DNA from: Bacteroidales bacterium
Lineage (GTDB): Bacteria > Bacteroidota > Bacteroidia > Bacteroidales > P3
Direction of reading: 5' to 3'
Length of the DNA stretch: 21,536 nucleotides
Assembly (NCBI GenBank): GCA_900769785.1
Contig: CAAGHV010000162.1
Span: forward strand, 1-21,536
The stretch's first letter is position 1. Every line of letters begins with the position of its first letter. Shown here piece by piece: positions 14,566 through 21,536 of this stretch. The notes beneath the pieces are model-generated. The model was given only the letters and a program-made list of their open reading frames with translations. It did no database searches and had not been told where the DNA came from. The position numbers and the translations under genes are program-made.

Positions 14566-17500
14566 TTATATATCTATAATACTGCCTTTCTCTTCCGAAT
14601 GAACAATGTGTATATTGGTGGGTATTCGTTGTTGCAGTTCTTCCACGTGGCTTATTATTCCCACCACACGGTTTTCGTTGCGTAGCGATTTTAGGGTGTC
14701 GAATATTATGTTTAGGCTGTCTTTGTCTTGGCTGCCAAAGCCTTCGTCGAGGAAGAAGAACTTTTTGCTATTGTTGGCAAAGCAGTGTATGTTGTCAATC
14801 AAGGCCAAGGCCAAAGCTAGTGATACTTGGAATGTTTGTCCGCCCGAAAGTGTTTTTACCGAACGTACTTTTCCTTCGTTCAGGTAGTCGCGTATTTCAA
14901 ATTCGTTGTCTTCGTTTAGTATAAGTTCCAGCTGTTGCTTAGTCATTTTTCGGAAACGTTCGTTGGCTGTGCGTACAAGATTTTCGAGGTAGATGGTTGA
15001 TACGTAGTCCACAAATCCCGATGCTTTGAATATCTTCTGTAGCGTTTCCAGGTTGGTCTTGCGCTTAGTCAGTTCGTCGTATTCTTTTGCAAGGTGTTGT
15101 TTGATGGTTAGTTTTTCGGCAATGGTTTTTATTTTTGCATTACATACAGCCTGATTTTCTTTCAGCGTTTTCTCTTCTTCGGCAATGTTTTCGAGTTGCT
15201 GTTTCAGTGCCTTATGTTCTTCAGGGTTATAGGTGTTGGTGCCAATAAGTGTGGCTAGTTCGGCAAGTCGTTTCTCTATAGCAGCCATATTGTTGTTGAA
15301 GGTATTGATTTCTTCGGTGATAGCGTTGCTGTCGAGATTTTGATTTATGATCTTTTCCACCTCGTTTATTGATTGGTATTGGCCTATGTTTATTTTACAA
15401 ATCAGTTTGTTGTCAATTTCTTTTAGGTCGTTCTTAAAGTCGGCCAATTGTTTTTCGGTGCTTTCTTTCTGTCCTTGCAGCTGGTGTAGGGTAGCTGTAT
15501 GCTCGTTGTTGAGTATTTTCAGCCGTTGGTAGTTGGTTTCGGTTTGCTGTATGTTTGTTCGAAGGGTGTGTATAAGTGTGTTTATCTCGTTTTCCGAAGA
15601 GTTTTTGTATTTTTCCCAAATGTCGGCCCCTACATTTTTTATCTGTTCGCCCACTATGGTTTGGTTTGTAAGTATAGTGTTTGAAAGGGCTTGGATAGCT
15701 GTATTATGTTTATCCTTTTCTTCGCGTAGGCTGCTTAGTTGCTTTTCTAGTGTAACTATCTCTTTCGATAGTAGTTCTATTTGTTTTATCTTTTGGTTTT
15801 CGATATTTAGTTTTTCTTGTAAGGTGCTGTCGGAGTGCGAAAACTGTTGCCATCTGAAGGCTTCTATCTGTTTGCCTATTTCGGTTTCTATCTCGCATAG
15901 TTGGGCGTTTAATTCTGCCGTTTGTCGTTGACGGGTTGTTTGTTCAAGGGCTTTGGTGTTTACCCATCTTAGGCCTTTGGTTGCAAGGTTTTCTTTTTCC
16001 GATGATAGCTTGTCTATGTTGGTTTTCAGTTCCTTTATTTCGTTTTCCACGTTGTGGTTGGCTACCGAGGGGTGGTGTGTGCTTCCGCAAAGGGGGCATG
16101 GCTCGCCCTCGTGTAGGGCGGTGGAATAGTGGTAAAGCTCCTGCTTTACTTGTAGTTTTTGCAGCTCTTCGTTTTCTTTTCTAATACAGTCGTTAAGGCT
16201 GTTTATCTTGTTTTCAATTCCAAGGCCAATGCTGTTTATTGTAGGCTCGTAGCCTTTGAGGTATTCGCGTTTTGCTAGGAAGTCGTTTATTGTTTTTTGT
16301 AGATCTTCTTCTTCTTTCAGTAGCTCAGCTAGTTTATTTTGCTTGCTGTTTCGGTCGGTTAGTAGTGCAGTATATTTGGTTAGCCATGCTTGTAGGTCTA
16401 TCAGTTCGTTTACCTCCATGGCCGAAGCTTGTAGCCTTTCGTGTTCGGCGGCAAGTGTAGTTTTTTTGCTTTCGCTTTCTATTATAGCCTTTTCGGTACT
16501 TTTTTGTTTATTGTCTAGTTCTGTCTTTTGCTTTTCGGTAATGGCTGTTTCTTTGAGCAGTGTGTTTATTTTCATCACAAGTTCCAGCGCCGATATGGTG
16601 TTTTGTTTCCGCTCGCGCTTGTTGTATTCCGCTTCATATTGCTCAAACTTCTGCTTGGTATCGGCCGCTAGTTTTTCCTGTTCCTCAGCAACTTTTATTA
16701 TCTTTTCCAAATTGGTTTTGGCTGTGTTTATGTTGCTTATGCTTTTTTTGCGTGTGGCTATATCTTCGGCAAAGAGCGACATGCATTCGTTGTACTGTTT
16801 CAGTGCCCTTTCTTTTTCTTCTATCTTGGGCTTTTGGCTGCTTAGGTCGTTCAGTTCTTTTTTCTTACTGTCGTATTCCGAAGTTAGTTTCAGTAGGTTG
16901 TTTAGCAAGTTGTTTTTCTCTTCTATGCGGCTCTTTTTTGTTTCCGTTTCGGCCAGTTGTTTTTTAAGCTTTTCGGCCGTTTCGGTTTCTTGGTTTAGGG
17001 CTTCGTCGGTTATATCTTCGAGTTGGGTAAGCTGTCCGCTAATGTTGGCCACATTGTTGTTGGTGACACCAAGTAGTATTTTTATCTTGTCCGAAAGGTC
17101 GTATTGCCTCAGTTCTGGGAATATTTCTTTCAGCATCTTGGCACGGTCGGCGTTGCCCAGCTGTAGGAAATCCTGAAATTTGCCTTGCGGAATTATTATC
17201 ACACGGCGAAAGTTTTCATGGCTCAAACCTATTATATTTTCAATCAGGTCTTGGTTGTCGTCGCTGCCTATCTCTATCCATTGGCCACCGTCTTTTTTCA
17301 GAATCCTTCTCTCGGTGTTGCCTATTTTGGCAAAGTCCTTGCTGTTTCGGCGACTTTTTACCACTATGCGATATTCGTCGTTGTTTTCGCCGGCAATGAA
17401 CTCAAAGTCTATAAGCATATTGTTCGAGCTCAGGTTCATCATGTTGTACTTGGCGTTGTTTCGGCCCATGCGTTCGGCATTGCCGTAAAGGGCAAAAATC

Positions 17501-17646
17501 ATTGCCTCCAATATGGTTGACTTTCCGCTGCCCACCTTGCCAAATATTCCAAAGATATTGTCCGATGTAAGTCGGGCAAAGTCGATGGTTTGTTCTTTTT
17601 CTTTGTATGAATATATTCCCGATAGGGTAAGTTTCAGTGGTATCAT
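14566..17646 (-). CDS. sbcC: Exonuclease subunit SbcC
   Basis: A 1026-residue SMC/Rad50-type ATPase that pairs with SbcD to cut DNA ends, hairpins and extruded palindromes. The N-terminal Walker A is Gly-Lys-Val-Gly-Ser-Gly-Lys-Ser-Thr (36-44). The Q-loop segment Ile-Pro-Gln-Gly-Lys-Phe is near 152-157. Long coiled-coil arms rich in Glu, Lys and Gln flank the zinc hook Cys-Pro-Leu-Cys (517-520). The C-terminal half has the ABC signature Leu-Ser-Gly-Gly-Gln (933-937), Walker B ending in Phe-Leu-Asp-Glu (965-968) and the switch His near 1000. Length and domain order are normal. The ATG lies 5 bp after the sbcD stop, so the two are translated from one message. Confidence 0.96.
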   Translation of the reverse strand: MIPLKLTLSGIYSYKEKEQTIDFARLTSDNIFGIFGKVGSGKSTILEAMIFALYGNAERMGRNNAKYNMMNLSSNNMLIDFEFIAGENNDEYRIVVKSRRNSKDFAKIGNTERRILKKDGGQWIEIGSDDNQDLIENIIGLSHENFRRVIIIPQGKFQDFLQLGNADRAKMLKEIFPELRQYDLSDKIKILLGVTNNNVANISGQLTQLEDITDEALNQETETAEKLKKQLAETETKKSRIEEKNNLLNNLLKLTSEYDSKKKELNDLSSQKPKIEEKERALKQYNECMSLFAEDIATRKKSISNINTAKTNLEKIIKVAEEQEKLAADTKQKFEQYEAEYNKRERKQNTISALELVMKINTLLKETAITEKQKTELDNKQKSTEKAIIESESKKTTLAAEHERLQASAMEVNELIDLQAWLTKYTALLTDRNSKQNKLAELLKEEEDLQKTINDFLAKREYLKGYEPTINSIGLGIENKINSLNDCIRKENEELQKLQVKQELYHYSTALHEGEPCPLCGSTHHPSVANHNVENEIKELKTNIDKLSSEKENLATKGLRWVNTKALEQTTRQRQTAELNAQLCEIETEIGKQIEAFRWQQFSHSDSTLQEKLNIENQKIKQIELLSKEIVTLEKQLSSLREEKDKHNTAIQALSNTILTNQTIVGEQIKNVGADIWEKYKNSSENEINTLIHTLRTNIQQTETNYQRLKILNNEHTATLHQLQGQKESTEKQLADFKNDLKEIDNKLICKINIGQYQSINEVEKIINQNLDSNAITEEINTFNNNMAAIEKRLAELATLIGTNTYNPEEHKALKQQLENIAEEEKTLKENQAVCNAKIKTIAEKLTIKQHLAKEYDELTKRKTNLETLQKIFKASGFVDYVSTIYLENLVRTANERFRKMTKQQLELILNEDNEFEIRDYLNEGKVRSVKTLSGGQTFQVSLALALALIDNIHCFANNSKKFFFLDEGFGSQDKDSLNIIFDTLKSLRNENRVVGIISHVEELQQRIPTNIHIVHSEEKGSIIDI

Positions 17647-17651
17647 AGTTC

Positions 17652-18860
17652 TTATTTGGCCATTATTTCGTGAAACAAATTCATAATATCGTCGTTTGGT
17701 TTCTGACTCGTTTTCAGCTCGAAGAATTTGGCAAACAGAGCGTCCTTGTCCTTAACCAGCTCGCTTATGTTGGAGGTATCGGACTTGTTGTCGCCAGTGT
17801 TTTTTACCGCCGGACGTAGGTTTACTATCTTGTTGTGGCTTTCGTATATAGCTTTGGTTTCGGCCACCGTCATAAAGGTTTCGGTGTTCATCGTAAGGTC
17901 CACCCATACATCGGGGTTCTGCTTTAGCCATAGGCATGCCTCATCCACAGTGTCGAAGGTTTTGCATACCAGTTTGTAGCCGTTTCTTAGCGGAATCTTT
18001 TTTGTTTGGGCTTGGCCCCCCGGTTCTATTTCCGACACTAGTACGTACTTCTCCTGCTCGCTTTCCGCAAAGCTGTATTCCAGCGGACTGCCGCTGTACC
18101 ACACCTCGTGGTTGCCCACTCTGTAGCAGCGGTGTATGTGTCCCAGAGCCACATACTGCACCTCCTTGGGAAAGTTTTCGAGGTATATAGCCGATGTGCC
18201 TCCAACGTTGATGATGTTTTCATCGTCCGGCTCGCGACTGTCGGTGTCGTCCACACCGTGGGTTACAAATTGGTGTGTGGTTAGGAGGTTTACGCCATCG
18301 GTGTTGCAATACTTTTCGGCAAGGGTTTGCCATTTGGCTTCCAGCGTTTCGCGCAGTGTGGCATCGGCGTTGTCCACGCCTAGAAAAGTTTTCAGCCGTT
18401 CGCCATTGGCAAAGGGTGTGAAAATGATTCGGATAGGGTAGGGTAGTTGCGGAAGCAGTAGTTCCATAAATCCCTCGTCGGCACGGGTTACCTCAATACC
18501 GTTGTGGGTTTGGAAAACCTCGGGCGTGCTGTTGGGGTAGCCCAAAAGGAATATGCCCGACACGTCGGCCAGCGCCTCCGGACTTTCCACCCGCTCGGGG
18601 CTGTCGTGGTTGCCCGCAATACATATCACCGGCCGTGTGCCATTGGCCGTAAGCCGTTGGATAGTGCTGTAAAACAAGCGTTGTGCAACGCTCGATGGAG
18701 AATAGGTGTCAAACAAATCGCCCGCCACAATCACCATGTCGCAGCCTTCGCTATCGGCAATGCCAATGATTTCGTCCATTACCTTTTCTTGTTCCTCATG
18801 GCGGTCTTTGTCAACAAGTCTTTTACCCAAATGCCAATCGGATGTGTGCAGTATCTTCAT
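17652..18860 (-). CDS. sbcD: Exonuclease subunit SbcD
   Basis: A 402-residue Mre11-type metallophosphoesterase, the nuclease partner of SbcC. The metal-binding motifs are all present: Asp8 and His10 (Thr-Ser-Asp-Trp-His-Leu-Gly), Asp48 (Ala-Gly-Asp-Leu-Phe-Asp), Asn84-His85-Asp86, His196 (Thr-Thr-His-Gln) and Gly-His-Ile-His (240-243). It is the first gene of the sbcDC operon, with a consensus promoter 34-65 bp upstream and a purine-rich AAGGTAGGG shortly before the ATG, stronger than at most genes here. The G+C is visibly higher than in the surface-protein genes, as expected for a housekeeping gene. Confidence 0.96.
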   Translation of the reverse strand: MKILHTSDWHLGKRLVDKDRHEEQEKVMDEIIGIADSEGCDMVIVAGDLFDTYSPSSVAQRLFYSTIQRLTANGTRPVICIAGNHDSPERVESPEALADVSGIFLLGYPNSTPEVFQTHNGIEVTRADEGFMELLLPQLPYPIRIIFTPFANGERLKTFLGVDNADATLRETLEAKWQTLAEKYCNTDGVNLLTTHQFVTHGVDDTDSREPDDENIINVGGTSAIYLENFPKEVQYVALGHIHRCYRVGNHEVWYSGSPLEYSFAESEQEKYVLVSEIEPGGQAQTKKIPLRNGYKLVCKTFDTVDEACLWLKQNPDVWVDLTMNTETFMTVAETKAIYESHNKIVNLRPAVKNTGDNKSDTSNISELVKDKDALFAKFFELKTSQKPNDDIMNLFHEIMAK

Positions 18861-18893
18861 ATCCCTACCTTAGTTACTATTAATTTCGGTTTG

Positions 18894-18925
18894 CAAAGTT
18901 ACACCTTTTTCTCCAATAAAACAAA
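18894..18925 (-). promoter_or_regulatory. Promoter of the sbcDC operon
   Basis: On the minus strand TTTG (18922-18925) and TAACTTTG (18894-18901) are separated by 20 bp, an exact Bacteroidetes consensus. The start codon of sbcD is 33 bp further on. Confidence 0.85.
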
Positions 18926-18965
18926 TCTTTTTGTATCAGATATTTCCAAAATTATATATATACCA

Positions 18966-19007
18966 ATTATCCTATATACATTACACCGGTAACATATATA
19001 GGATAAT
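18966..19007 (-). terminator. Hairpin after the leucine-rich repeat protein gene
   Basis: A perfect 13-bp stem (18966-18978 with 18995-19007) is capped by a 2x2 internal loop and a 4-bp inner stem (18981-18984 with 18989-18992, loop ACCG). It begins 26 bp after the stop codon of the minus-strand gene. The tract after it on that strand is AT-rich but not a clean T-run. It also lies upstream of the sbcDC promoter and would insulate it. Confidence 0.65.
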
Positions 19008-19033
19008 CAGCTAACCAATATTAGTTATTCCGC

Positions 19034-20845
19034 TTAGTTGCGTATCACCTTGCGAACAGCCACGCCATGTGGCGTAGTTATGCGTAGTGCGTAATATCCT
19101 TTGCTTAAGTTAGAAAGATCTATCACGTAACTGTTTTCAAACACTGCTACCATTCTACCCATGGCATCCAACACTTCTACTTTCATTATATCACTGCGGT
19201 TGAAGGTTATTATGCCACTTGTAGGGTTAGGATAGAAAGCAAGTTCACTTAATATATCTCTTCTTTCTATACCTACACCTTCTTCAAATGTAGCTATATA
19301 AGTAGCATCTTCGGTAACGGTTATAGTACGTGGATTATCGGTATTGCCATCGTTCCAGGTTACAAAATGGTAACCTTCGTTAGGAATGGCAGTTATTGTA
19401 ACCTCTGTTCCAAACACGTATTCTCCGCTTCCCGATACTGTGCCCATACTATCGTTGGCTGAAGTAACAGTTACAGTGTAGTTGTCTAATGTAAAATTCG
19501 CTATAAAAGTTGTATCTCCCGTTAACGTAATGATACGTGGATTATTGGTATCGCCATCACTCCAGTTCAGGAAGGTATATCCTCTATTGGGAGTAGCTCT
19601 AATAATAGTAGAATCACAACTATTTAATAACACTTCTGTATATCCCATTAATTCATTGTTTACCGACAGTTCTATATTTGTGTATACTGTATCTCGAATA
19701 TTAGTAAATTGAGACCACCCATAGGTTGTACTATATGTAGGCGAACTGCCACAAGGAACAATTAAATTAATATCTACGGGTACTGAAGACCATGTGTTTG
19801 AATCTGAAATTGTGGGCGGAATTGTAGATTTACATTTTATAACATCTATACCAATACAATTTTTAAAAGCATTATTTCCAATAACGGTAACTGAATTGCC
19901 AATAGTTACAGATAATAAAGAATCTAATTCGTATGCAAAATTTGCAGGTATTGTCTGGACACTATCACCTATATTTATTATGGAAATAGTGGTAGTACTA
20001 TAAAAAGGATGATTAGAACCACTAAGGAAATCGTTACAATTAATTGCATCAAAATATAAGGTGTCTAAATTACTACACCAAGAAAATGCCTTTGTACCAA
20101 TTGAATCCACAGAATTAGGAATACTTATAGAAGTTAAACTACTACAACTTTGAAAAGCACTATAGCCAATAGTCGTAACCGAATTCGGGATTGTTATAGA
20201 GGTTAAACTGCTACAATTGCTAAAAGCAGATTCCCCGATAGAAGTAACACTATTAGGAATACTTATTGATGTTAAGCTCCTACAAGCATTGAAAGTACAA
20301 CCTTCAATAGTTGTAATCGAATTGGGAATTGTTACTGAAGTTAAATTGGTACAACCAGTAAAAGCACTCGCTCCAATAGTTGTAACCGAATTCGGGATAG
20401 TAATAGAGGTTAGGCTAATGCAATCACCAAAAACTGATTTTCCAATAGTAGTAACAGAATTAGGAATATTTATCGAAGTTAAACTATGGCAATTCCAAAA
20501 TGCCCAATCTCCAATAATCGTAACCGAATTGGGAATTATTACAGAGATTATAGAATCACAGCCATCAAAAGTACCAAAAACACCAACGGCTCTCAATTCA
20601 GTTACATTATAAGTTGTACCATTGTATGCTACAGTATCCGGTATAACCACATTTCCCGAAACATAATTATCGTAAGTATCAGTATATGCAGGTCCCGGCC
20701 TTACAACTCCCACATTTGTAGTCCCGCTAATTATTTCGTAGTACAATGTGTGTCCACTTGGGCTTGTGGCACTAAAATCGTATGCCCATGCTGTTTGTAG
20801 CATTGCTAATACAGCTACTGCTAAAGTTAATAATCTTTTTCTCAT
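19034..20845 (-). CDS. BspA-type leucine-rich repeat T9SS surface protein
   Basis: A 603-residue secreted protein with a signal peptide (1-21). Residues ~97-262 hold seven 23-residue BspA/LRR_5 repeats, each with Ile-Pro-Asn-Ser-(Val/Ile) and a following Ala-Phe or equivalent. A diverged repeat at 312-332 (Ile-Gly-Asn-Ser-Val) comes later. Two InlB-like B-repeats follow (~395-452 and 455-522), each with Gly-Tyr-x-Phe-x-x-Trp and Asp-Gly-(Asp/Asn)-Thr-(Asn/Asp)-Asn-Pro-Arg. The tail (~533-603; Phe-Tyr-Pro-Asn-Pro, then Lys-Gly-Tyr-Tyr-Ala-Leu) is a T9SS type A sorting domain. Such proteins usually act in adhesion; no specific ligand can be read from sequence. It stands alone, with a -7 element ~118 bp upstream and an unusual palindrome array beyond that. 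Confidence 0.88.
   Translation of the reverse strand: MRKRLLTLAVAVLAMLQTAWAYDFSATSPSGHTLYYEIISGTTNVGVVRPGPAYTDTYDNYVSGNVVIPDTVAYNGTTYNVTELRAVGVFGTFDGCDSIISVIIPNSVTIIGDWAFWNCHSLTSINIPNSVTTIGKSVFGDCISLTSITIPNSVTTIGASAFTGCTNLTSVTIPNSITTIEGCTFNACRSLTSISIPNSVTSIGESAFSNCSSLTSITIPNSVTTIGYSAFQSCSSLTSISIPNSVDSIGTKAFSWCSNLDTLYFDAINCNDFLSGSNHPFYSTTTISIINIGDSVQTIPANFAYELDSLLSVTIGNSVTVIGNNAFKNCIGIDVIKCKSTIPPTISDSNTWSSVPVDINLIVPCGSSPTYSTTYGWSQFTNIRDTVYTNIELSVNNELMGYTEVLLNSCDSTIIRATPNRGYTFLNWSDGDTNNPRIITLTGDTTFIANFTLDNYTVTVTSANDSMGTVSGSGEYVFGTEVTITAIPNEGYHFVTWNDGNTDNPRTITVTEDATYIATFEEGVGIERRDILSELAFYPNPTSGIITFNRSDIMKVEVLDAMGRMVAVFENSYVIDLSNLSKGYYALRITTPHGVAVRKVIRN
20060..20545 (-). repeat. 69-bp coding repeats of the leucine-rich domain
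   Basis: Seven tandem units of 69 bp encode the 23-residue leucine-rich repeats. Blocks coding Ile-Pro-Asn-Ser-Val and Ser-Leu-Thr-Ser-Ile are almost identical from unit to unit. The arrangement could gain or lose units in frame. Confidence 0.85.
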
Positions 20846-20962
20846 AATATTTAATACTTTATTGTTTTAATAATTTGTAATACGCTCCAACGATACATTA
20901 TATCTTTGTTTGCGTGATAATAAATTGAATTTAAGATATTATTTTCTTTACATATTGCGGTG

Positions 20963-20970
20963 CAAAGGTA
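20963..20970 (-). promoter_or_regulatory. Candidate -7 element of the leucine-rich repeat gene
   Basis: TACCTTTG on the minus strand matches the Bacteroidetes -7 exactly. I see no TTG at the expected distance upstream, so the promoter may be weak or need an activator. The implied untranslated leader is about 110 nt. The remaining sequence 20846-21049 is AT-rich with nothing further to report. Confidence 0.55.
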
Positions 20971-21049
20971 CGTATAAATTTTGGAATAATATAGAATTTA
21001 ACAAAAGAATTTTATTGTTGCTTTTTTCAAGTATTACATTTCCGTTTCG

Positions 21050-21064
21050 TAACCCTGCGGGTTA
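21050..21064. repeat. Short hairpin at the edge of the 22-bp repeat element
   Basis: TAACCC (21050-21055) and GGGTTA (21059-21064) form a perfect 6-bp stem with a TGC loop. It sits directly before the first 22-bp unit and may mark the element's left end. Confidence 0.5.
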
Positions 21065-21068
21065 GGTA

Positions 21069-21157
21069 TCAAAACTCCCATACTTACGGGTCAAAACTGT
21101 GGGAGTTTTGGGTCGAAAGTATGGCACTTTTGGGTGCTAAACCGCATGGTTTTGGAT
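21069..21157. repeat. 22-bp tandem units in two orientations
   Basis: TCAAAACT occurs at 21069 and 21091, 22 bp apart. The near-reverse form TTTTGGGT/TTTTGGAT occurs at 21106, 21128 and 21150, again 22 bp apart. CAAAACTCCCA (21070-21080) and TGGGAGTTTTG (21100-21110) form a perfect 11-bp inverted repeat. CCATACTT (21078-21085) recurs inverted at 21117-21124. The picture is a 22-bp unit, roughly CAAAACTCCCATACTT plus six bases, in plus orientation and then minus orientation. Confidence 0.75.
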
Positions 21158-21192
21158 AGGGAAATACGTGCTGAGGGGTGGATGATTTCGCC

Positions 21193-21380
21193 GACTCGAC
21201 TCCGACACTTCCACGAGTCGACTCGGTGGCGTCGCGGAGTCGACTCCTATACCTACAACCAGTCGACTCGGAGAAATGATTGAGTCGAGTCGGCGGAGCA
21301 TTCGAGTCGACTCCTATACCTACAACCAGTCGACTCGGCGACGCATTCGAGTCGACTCGGCGGAGCGTTCGAGTCGACTC
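21193..21380. repeat. Array of nine 10-bp palindromes at 22-23-bp spacing
   Basis: GAGTCGACTC or a one-base variant starts at 21193, 21215, 21237, 21260, 21282, 21304, 21327, 21349 and 21371. Steps are 22,22,23,22,22,23,22,22. Six copies are perfect; the others are GACTCGACTC, CAGTCGACTC (twice) at one end, or GAGTCGAGTC, which leaves six to seven GTCGAC cores intact. Spacers are 12 bp, except two identical 13-bp ones (ctatacctacaac, 21247-21259 and 21314-21326). A 67-bp higher-order unit (21237-21303, 21304-21370) is therefore repeated twice, with a partial third on the left. The stretch is much richer in G+C than its flanks. 67 is not a multiple of 3, so no protein repeat is encoded. Confidence 0.93.
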
Positions 21381-21411
21381 GAAATTGCAAGGATTGCAAG
21401 CCGTGGAAAAT

Positions 21412-21444
21412 AAAAAAGGCACCGATTCATCAGAATTGACGCCT
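21412..21444 (-). terminator. Terminator of the minus-strand gene entering from the right
   Basis: On the minus strand a hairpin (AGGC with GCCT, a 2x2 internal loop, six more pairs including one G-U, tetraloop; 21417-21444) is followed by a six-base T-run. It lies 36 bp after the stop codon at 21480, which supports a real gene there. Confidence 0.65.
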
Positions 21445-21479
21445 GAACAACCATGAAAAGATTGTCGAAGAGAAGAACT

Positions 21480-21536
21480 TTAACCCTCTAAATCGCCACC
21501 GGAACTGCTGCCACCACCACCCCCATCAGAGTTCCC
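21480..21536 (-). CDS. C-terminal end of an unidentified protein, Gly-rich acidic tail
   Basis: Reading from the window edge, the minus strand encodes 18 residues: Gly-Asn-Ser-Asp, a run of five Gly, three Ser, two Gly, then Asp-Leu-Glu-Gly and a TAA stop at 21482-21480. A terminator follows at 21412-21444, which makes a true gene end likely. Such flexible Gly/Ser tails with acidic ends occur on several DNA-binding and other proteins of Bacteroidetes, but 18 residues are too few to name it. Confidence 0.5.
   Translation of the reverse strand, partial: GNSDGGGGGSSSGGDLEG

Noticed and set aside
16256..17176. A 306-codon plus-strand frame opposite sbcC
   Set aside because: It is antisense to an intact coiled-coil coding region. 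The Ser/Phe/Leu-rich product is what the reverse complement of Glu/Lys/Gln codons gives.
21193..21380. CRISPR array
   Set aside because: Repeats are only 10 bp and spacers 12-13 bp, two spacers are identical and others are related. No cas gene is present. The size is far below CRISPR units.
21084..21422. A 112-codon minus-strand frame across the palindrome array
   Set aside because: The higher-order repeat is 67 bp, not a multiple of three, so the repeats fall in different frames. The product is Ser/Arg/Thr-rich low complexity with no motif.

Overview
The window looks like chromosomal DNA from a member of the Bacteroidales or a close Bacteroidetes relative. The sequence is AT-rich. Several promoters fit the Bacteroidetes pattern (TTG or TTTG, about 20 bp, then TAnnTTTG). 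Surface proteins carry type IX secretion system (T9SS) sorting tails. The B12 uptake genes are of the Bacteroidetes BtuB/BtuG kind. I see no insertion sequence, integrase or CRISPR array. All functional calls below come from reading the sequence; no database search was possible.

Layout. 1-2573: a stretch without a convincing gene, then a small predicted lipoprotein and a low-specificity threonine aldolase, each preceded by a copy of the same ~145-bp leader. 2686-5071: a CAU-anticodon tRNA with promoter and terminator, a LuxC-type acyl-CoA reductase on the minus strand, and a divergent exported protein of unknown role. 5072-7897: an intergenic stretch with degenerate 21-22-bp periodic units and a perfect inverted repeat, then a 770-residue surface protein (IgGFc-binding-like N-terminus, PKD domain, three short repeats, T9SS type B tail).

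8107-14484 is a vitamin B12 uptake operon: promoter, cobalamin riboswitch, possible expression platform with competing hairpins, BtuB-like TonB-dependent receptor, BtuG-like beta-propeller lipoprotein, and a 933-residue T9SS surface protein. That last protein has four tandem domains whose C-terminal halves resemble the DUF4430 (transcobalamin C-terminal-like) pattern. The simplest reading is that riboswitch control releases all three genes when B12 is scarce. BtuG would capture B12 on top of BtuB, and the large protein may be an additional surface B12 catcher; that last role is inference.

14528-18925: a strong bidirectional terminator, then sbcC and sbcD on the minus strand with a good promoter. 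18966-20970: a BspA-type leucine-rich repeat surface protein with InlB-like repeats and a T9SS type A tail. 21050-21536: the most unusual part. About 312 bp is built on a 22-bp period, including nine copies of a 10-bp palindrome (GAGTCGACTC and variants) spaced 22,22,23,22,22,23,22,22 bp. It lies between the terminator of a minus-strand gene that runs off the window edge and the promoter of the leucine-rich repeat protein.
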